DNA from: Stenopsyche tienmushanensis
Taxonomy: Eukaryota > Arthropoda > Insecta > Trichoptera > Stenopsychidae
Assembly (NCBI GenBank): GCA_008973525.1
Contig: WACJ01000057.1
Span: 62,001 to 126,000, forward strand
Direction: 5' to 3'
Length of the DNA stretch: 64,000 nucleotides
The translations under genes and the position numbers were made by a program. Shown here one piece after another: positions 59,656-64,000 of the stretch; positions within the stretch are counted from its first letter, which is position 1; every line of letters begins with the position of its first letter. Under the pieces are notes generated by a model. That model had not been told where the DNA came from and searched no databases. It saw only the letters and a list, made by a program, of their open reading frames with translations.

Positions 59656-61960
59656 GTCCTAGCATTTATAGGTATACCACACGCTATCCTGCGGGATTAT
59701 TTTCGGGTTTTAAGTAATTCTTGTTCAGGGTTGTCACAAAACAATAAATATTTTTTTATTTTTTTTGTTAATAATTATACACACCATTAAAATTAATTGT
59801 TTATTTATTTAGTACTTATAATACTAATAAAAACATTTTTTACAAGGCATTCTAAGCAATATATCCCAAAATAGATTCAGTTTCGTAGCAAATGTCATTC
59901 AATGAGCAACTTTTATAGCTGGAGCTGGCTGCATAAATCGCACATCATTTTATAGTAAATGTGATTACTATAATTATGTTCTGGCGTATTTCTAGACTAT
60001 AATTATGACAGTCTGGCGACTGAATGCTGTTGAGTATGGAAGGTGAAGAAAAAATTTAAATGTATGAAAATTCAACAGAATTACTTGTAATATAATAGCA
60101 TCATCTCTCCGTAAAACTAAAATAATACACGACTTACAAATCTGTTTAAGACCAGTAAAATGTTTGTTTTTTACATATGTCGCTAACGAGCACATCAAAA
60201 TCACATTTTTTTCGTACAAACTTTTTCGTCAAAATATTGAAGTCAGTTCCTGGCGATCCTTTGTTCGATACGTTTGGATTTTGTGCTGTGCTCTCTGTAC
60301 TGTTAAGGCTATTTTTGTAATATTGTGAATATAATAAACAGTTCGTGGACCAAATCTATGATTATCAATTCAACATAAAAATATATTTTAAAATACTGTT
60401 TTAAATTTCCTGGGCTTTAATCCACATAATTTGATAGAAAAAACTATGAAGAAGATTCGCTTTATATATGTTAGATTTACAATTTAATCCAACCGTTAAC
60501 AAAAAAGTATACAATCATTTTACAGATATATATAAAAGAAAAAACGTGCTAATTTCTTAAAGGAAACATGCGGTTCTGTGTGGAATTTTATTGTTTTTTA
60601 CGATCTATAAGGCGTTAACAAGCAATAATTAGTCTGGCAACATTTAAAAGTGATTATTTATTTAAATAACTCATATAAATTTATAGTATTAAGTTATTGT
60701 GTTGAATTTTCACTAAATTTCAACCCCCTCCCTTCTCAAACCCAACGGCCCACAATCGCCAGACTATCATAATGATAGTCCAGAAACACGCCAGAATACA
60801 ACTATAGTAATCTTATTTGCTATAAAATGACATACGATCTACGATGTTAAATTTTAGTCTATTGTCCCTTGCATAATAATTTTTAAATATTAAAAATTAT
60901 TTGTTTCTCTGAGAATAAAAAAAGCGACTCACCGGTGAGTAGATTTTGATATGGAAAATTTATATATTTAGAAAAATCGGTTGTATTTCAGCGCGTAGTA
61001 TTTTTCAGCAACGGTTATTGAACCCCAAACAAAGCATCCATCATCAATCATTTTCGCAAAAGAGTCTTCCATAAATACTAAAGCACTCGTCTAAATTTAC
61101 AAGAGAGGCTGTCAACATTTTCTAAATATAAAATTTGATTATCTATGATAAGCTTCCTGCTCAAATTTGACGCATTCCAATCGATTCTCTTCCTGAAATA
61201 GAGCCTCCGTAAAACTGACAATTTAAAGTTGCCGATACGATTCAATGAAATAAGGCCGCTGCATAATTTCACTATTCTTCCTTACTGGGCGAGAAATATT
61301 GTTTTCCATTTCCTTTTTGTGCGTTCGAGGGACTAAATAATATTTTCTTTGGAAAATAATAATTGAAAACCGGCAGATAAAGAACGAATGGCTCAACGCT
61401 ATGGTACTAAAAGCACTCATTTAGATAACAGATAAAGGATTCGTTTAGCTTATGTACAAAATCGTCCGGCGCCCTTATTATGTAATATGTTAAATCGAAA
61501 GCTCTATTGAAGCACTCGGTCCAATTATTTTTTAGCTTTATTATTATTCAATCAACTCCGAGGAGGCTTTAATAAAAAAGTAAAATATTTCTTAAGTGTT
61601 ATGGTCCTTTTGGAGGGCGCGAATATTTTAGCGCCTGAAAGCTTTTAAGCGAGATCGTTAAGATGTCTCATTTTCCAGCCAAATTTTTGAAGTATTTCAC
61701 ATTTTTTCTTTTCATTCCAAGATGTACATTTAAACGGGGTTTATATATTAACCGCATAAATATTAGGGGGAATCTAAAATAAACTGATGTTAAAATTTCT
61801 TTTTTTTTATGTATAATAACTGTCTAAGAGCTTTAACAAATGGTAGGGTGCATACTATTTATTCTAATTGTATTTTGTACTATTTGCTCTAATTGTTGAC
61901 AATATGGTTATCAAATCAGTTAATTTAAAATTCTGAATTTTATTTAATATATATATTATA
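59656..61960. other. Spacer without recognised features
   Basis: Two nearby TGGCG...CTGTCATAATTATAG-like segments (59990-60015 and 60760-60800) are weakly similar. Section 60880-61730 is less AT-rich. No supported gene; the minus-strand frames at 59992-60219 and 61078-61420 lack motifs. Confidence 0.3.
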
Positions 61961-62987
61961 CTAGCGAGTACCCGGCAATGCCACACTTAAAGATGTAAAG
62001 TCTATGTATTTTAATTCAGTTTATTGGAATGAATTTATATATTTTTAATTACACTGAAAAACGGGTAAAAACGATCGTGCTTAGTAATTATTTGAGAGGT
62101 CGTTTTGGTGATGCTCCTTGTGAGTATCCTCCGTCCAGTGCTATGTTGGGTTGTGCATTGCCGTCGCTTCGTGCTAGATTGTTTGCACTTTCAGATTTTT
62201 TTGCTTGGTTATTGGTGCCTTAATTTTCGATAAAATTGGTAGCCAAGTTCTGGGTATGCCAGTGCCGTCTTCTCGTCCGTTAAATACGGAGTTACTTTGT
62301 TTTTAGATTTCCATCGCTTCTCTCGCAATTTTGATGCCGAAATTTTCGACGGTTACTATGGTTTTTGTACCAGCAAAATCGATGTGATGATTGTTCTTCA
62401 TACCATGTTTGTAATTCAATTTCAAGACTGCGTTCTAATACACTGTCACCCCGTGGGTCATATAATTTTAGCGCGGAACACCCGAACTGTAAATTGTTAA
62501 AGTTTTTTTTTTAAATTTATATGTTCGCATTCATTCTTAATATATTTTGAGGCAATGATAGCACCTCATATCTTGTTGAATCCTGGAGTTTATTTGGCTA
62601 TTGATTGATTTGTTGTGTGTGAAGATGCATCCAACTGGCTTTTAGAATACATGAATGAGATGAATGATTTGTTTATTTATTGATTTGGATGTGGTTGCTT
62701 AGCAACACGCGCTTAGTTGGAAAGCTACGCGATGTATTGGTGTGGGAGTGAGAGGTTAGGATGCGTGCGCTCTCCCTCACTTGGTATAGCGACTGGCTCC
62801 CCGCCGAGCACCACTACGTGCCAGCCATCCAGCGCGGCCTTGGCTAACGCAGCCGAGCGCTTCAACAGACATTAGATTGATAGCATTATCGTCTCTCGGC
62901 ATAGTTGACAAAAGGCTTTGCTTACCTTAGCAAATTTTGGACAGCCGGACGGATGGACGGACACCCATTAATTTATATATATATAGA
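61961..62987 (-). mobile_element. Non-autonomous Helitron H1, complete copy
   Basis: On the minus strand the 5' end is TCTATATATATAAATTAATG and the 3' end ...GGCATTGCCGGGTACTCGCTAG followed by T. It is 1,027 bp with no transposase. The terminal hairpin is collapsed: GGCATTGCC replaces the 18-nt hairpin seen in the neighbouring copy. Internal blocks are shared with 11540-11900, 53329-53706 and 62988-63597. Its 5' end touches the 3' end of the next H1 copy with no bases between. Confidence 0.8.
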
Positions 62988-63597
62988 CTAGCGAATATCC
63001 GGCATGCGTTGCAATGCCACACTTAAAGATATAAAGTGTATATATTTTAATTCAGTTTATTGGAATGAATTTATATATTTTTAATTACACTGATAAAAGG
63101 GGAATACGATCGCGCTTAGTAATTATTTGAGACGTACATAAAGATTTCAAATATATATCTTTCCGATACTTCGAGTCTCCTGCCAGACTCATGGACGCGG
63201 AATAGCTGCCGACGTTTTGGTGATGCTCCTTGTGAGCATCCTCCGTCCAGTGCTATGTTGGGCTTTGCATTGCTGTCGCTTCGTGGTAGATTGTTTGCAC
63301 TTTCAGATTTTTTTGCTTGGTTATTGGTGCCTTAATTTTCGATACAATTGGTAGCCAAGTTCTGGGTACGCTAGTGCCGTCGTCTCGTCCGTTAAATACG
63401 GAGTTACTTCGTTTTTAGATTTCCATCGCTTCTCTCGCAATTTTGATTCCGATATTTTCGACGGTTACTATGGTTTTTGTACCAGTAAAATTGATGTGAT
63501 GATTGTTCTTCATACCGAGTTCGTGTACTGCGAATTTGTAATTCAATTCCAAGACTGCGTTCTGATGCACTGTCATCCCGTGGGTCATATATCTATT
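62988..63597 (-). mobile_element. Non-autonomous Helitron H1, second copy in tandem
   Basis: It begins at CTAG (62988-62991), its 3' terminus on the minus strand. An intact 5-bp-stem hairpin follows (GGCAT 63001-63005, loop GCGTTGCA, ATGCC 63014-63018). It aligns with the first copy through GGGTCATATA near 63595 and then diverges, so its 5' end is lost or displaced by the sequence before the LINE fragment at 63680. Confidence 0.75.
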
Positions 63598-63679
63598 GGT
63601 TTGTTCAATGTACGATGTGATGCAGGCTGAGCATTATTAAATCACGTAAGCTCTCTGAATTTCGTGTTTCACTTTGTTC

Positions 63680-64000
63680 TTTTTGTTGGACAAAAGACTT
63701 CAAATATTTTCTTCCATCCCAAAGATTCAGAGAAATCCAGATAGAAGCCTAAGACACGCTCGCGTCAAGGAAGCGGCTTTATTTAGATGGCAGGAGAGAT
63801 GGTCTGCGTCGGTCGTCGGCCGCCATCTCTCACTTTCTTCCTCTCGGTTAGGCACCGTCTGAGATATCGCCGGGTCATCCCATATCACTGGACGTCTCAG
63901 TTAATCACACGACACGGGCGATTTAGGGCCTCGTTGGTTAGGTTTAGGCTTTCAACAACTTTGGAGTGTCTATGCGGAGATCCGTTCATAAACGCAGACC
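63680..64000 (+). pseudogene. Non-LTR retrotransposon C-terminal fragment (cut by window edge)
   Basis: With one frame shift the translation shows ARVKEAALFRWQERWSASVV then GRH, then HWTSQLITRHGRFRASL and ECLCGD. R1/jockey-type LINEs have, in this order, WQxRW...GRWT...LTGHGxFxxYL and a CX-CG finger before the C-terminus, as in the LINE at 29703-30977. The GHG has become RHG. It is a different, more diverged lineage from the 29.7-kb element. It continues beyond the window. Confidence 0.65.

Noticed and set aside
1..64000. CRISPR arrays, prophage, integron or bacterial operon
   Set aside because: The only tandem array has 361-bp units without spacers. All coding remnants are eukaryotic transposable elements.

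Overview
The window is eukaryotic and almost certainly insect (at least arthropod) nuclear DNA. It is AT-rich and very sparse in genes. It holds decayed Tc1/mariner, piggyBac, Mutator-like, Helitron and R1-clade non-LTR elements of the kinds usual in insect genomes. I see no bacterial operons, ribosome binding sites, rRNA, tRNA or CRISPR. No complete host gene can be supported. The best host-gene candidate is one exon-like segment on the minus strand (14846-15081), with a partial look-alike at 19467-19547.

Layout. 1-12.4 kb: mariner deletion derivatives, an LTR-retrotransposon fragment, a Tc3-like transposase remnant, an AT-rich dispersed repeat, a non-autonomous Helitron (family H1) fragment and a piggyBac fragment. 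12.4-26 kb: more LTR fragments of one family, mariner derivatives with intact TA-flanked ends (21528-21939, 22425-22996), a short complete Helitron (24704-25147) and copies of an unclassified dispersed family (D1). 29-33.4 kb: a nested cluster bounded by two direct ~200-bp repeats. In it an R1-clade LINE, 5'-truncated and flanked by a 15-bp target-site duplication, sits inside a decayed piggyBac, next to a mariner remnant. 35.1-35.5 kb: a piggyBac C-terminal Cys-rich end that stops where a 10-kb tandem satellite starts.

35.5-45.5 kb: the dominant structure, a tandem array of 361-bp monomers. Two monomer types (A and B) alternate as a 722-bp higher-order repeat through most of the array. The right edge decays into divergent, partly shortened monomers. 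Nearly every monomer carries an inverted repeat (TGACGG-N6-CCGTCA) followed 4 bp later by the octamer ATGCAAAT.

47-64 kb: D1 copies, a Mutator/Phantom-like transposase fragment, a ~3-kb Helitron with recognisable ends and a broken Rep/helicase gene (53729-56695), a MITE, and two directly abutting H1 Helitrons (61961-62987 and from 62988). The second runs towards a fragment of another non-LTR retrotransposon at the window edge. The helicase-bearing Helitron shares its 3' end with the non-autonomous copies, so it looks like a dead relative of their autonomous driver.

All calls were made by reading the sequence and its translations by eye. No alignment or database search was run. Coordinates of dispersed repeats are approximate unless a target-site duplication or a defined terminus is stated.
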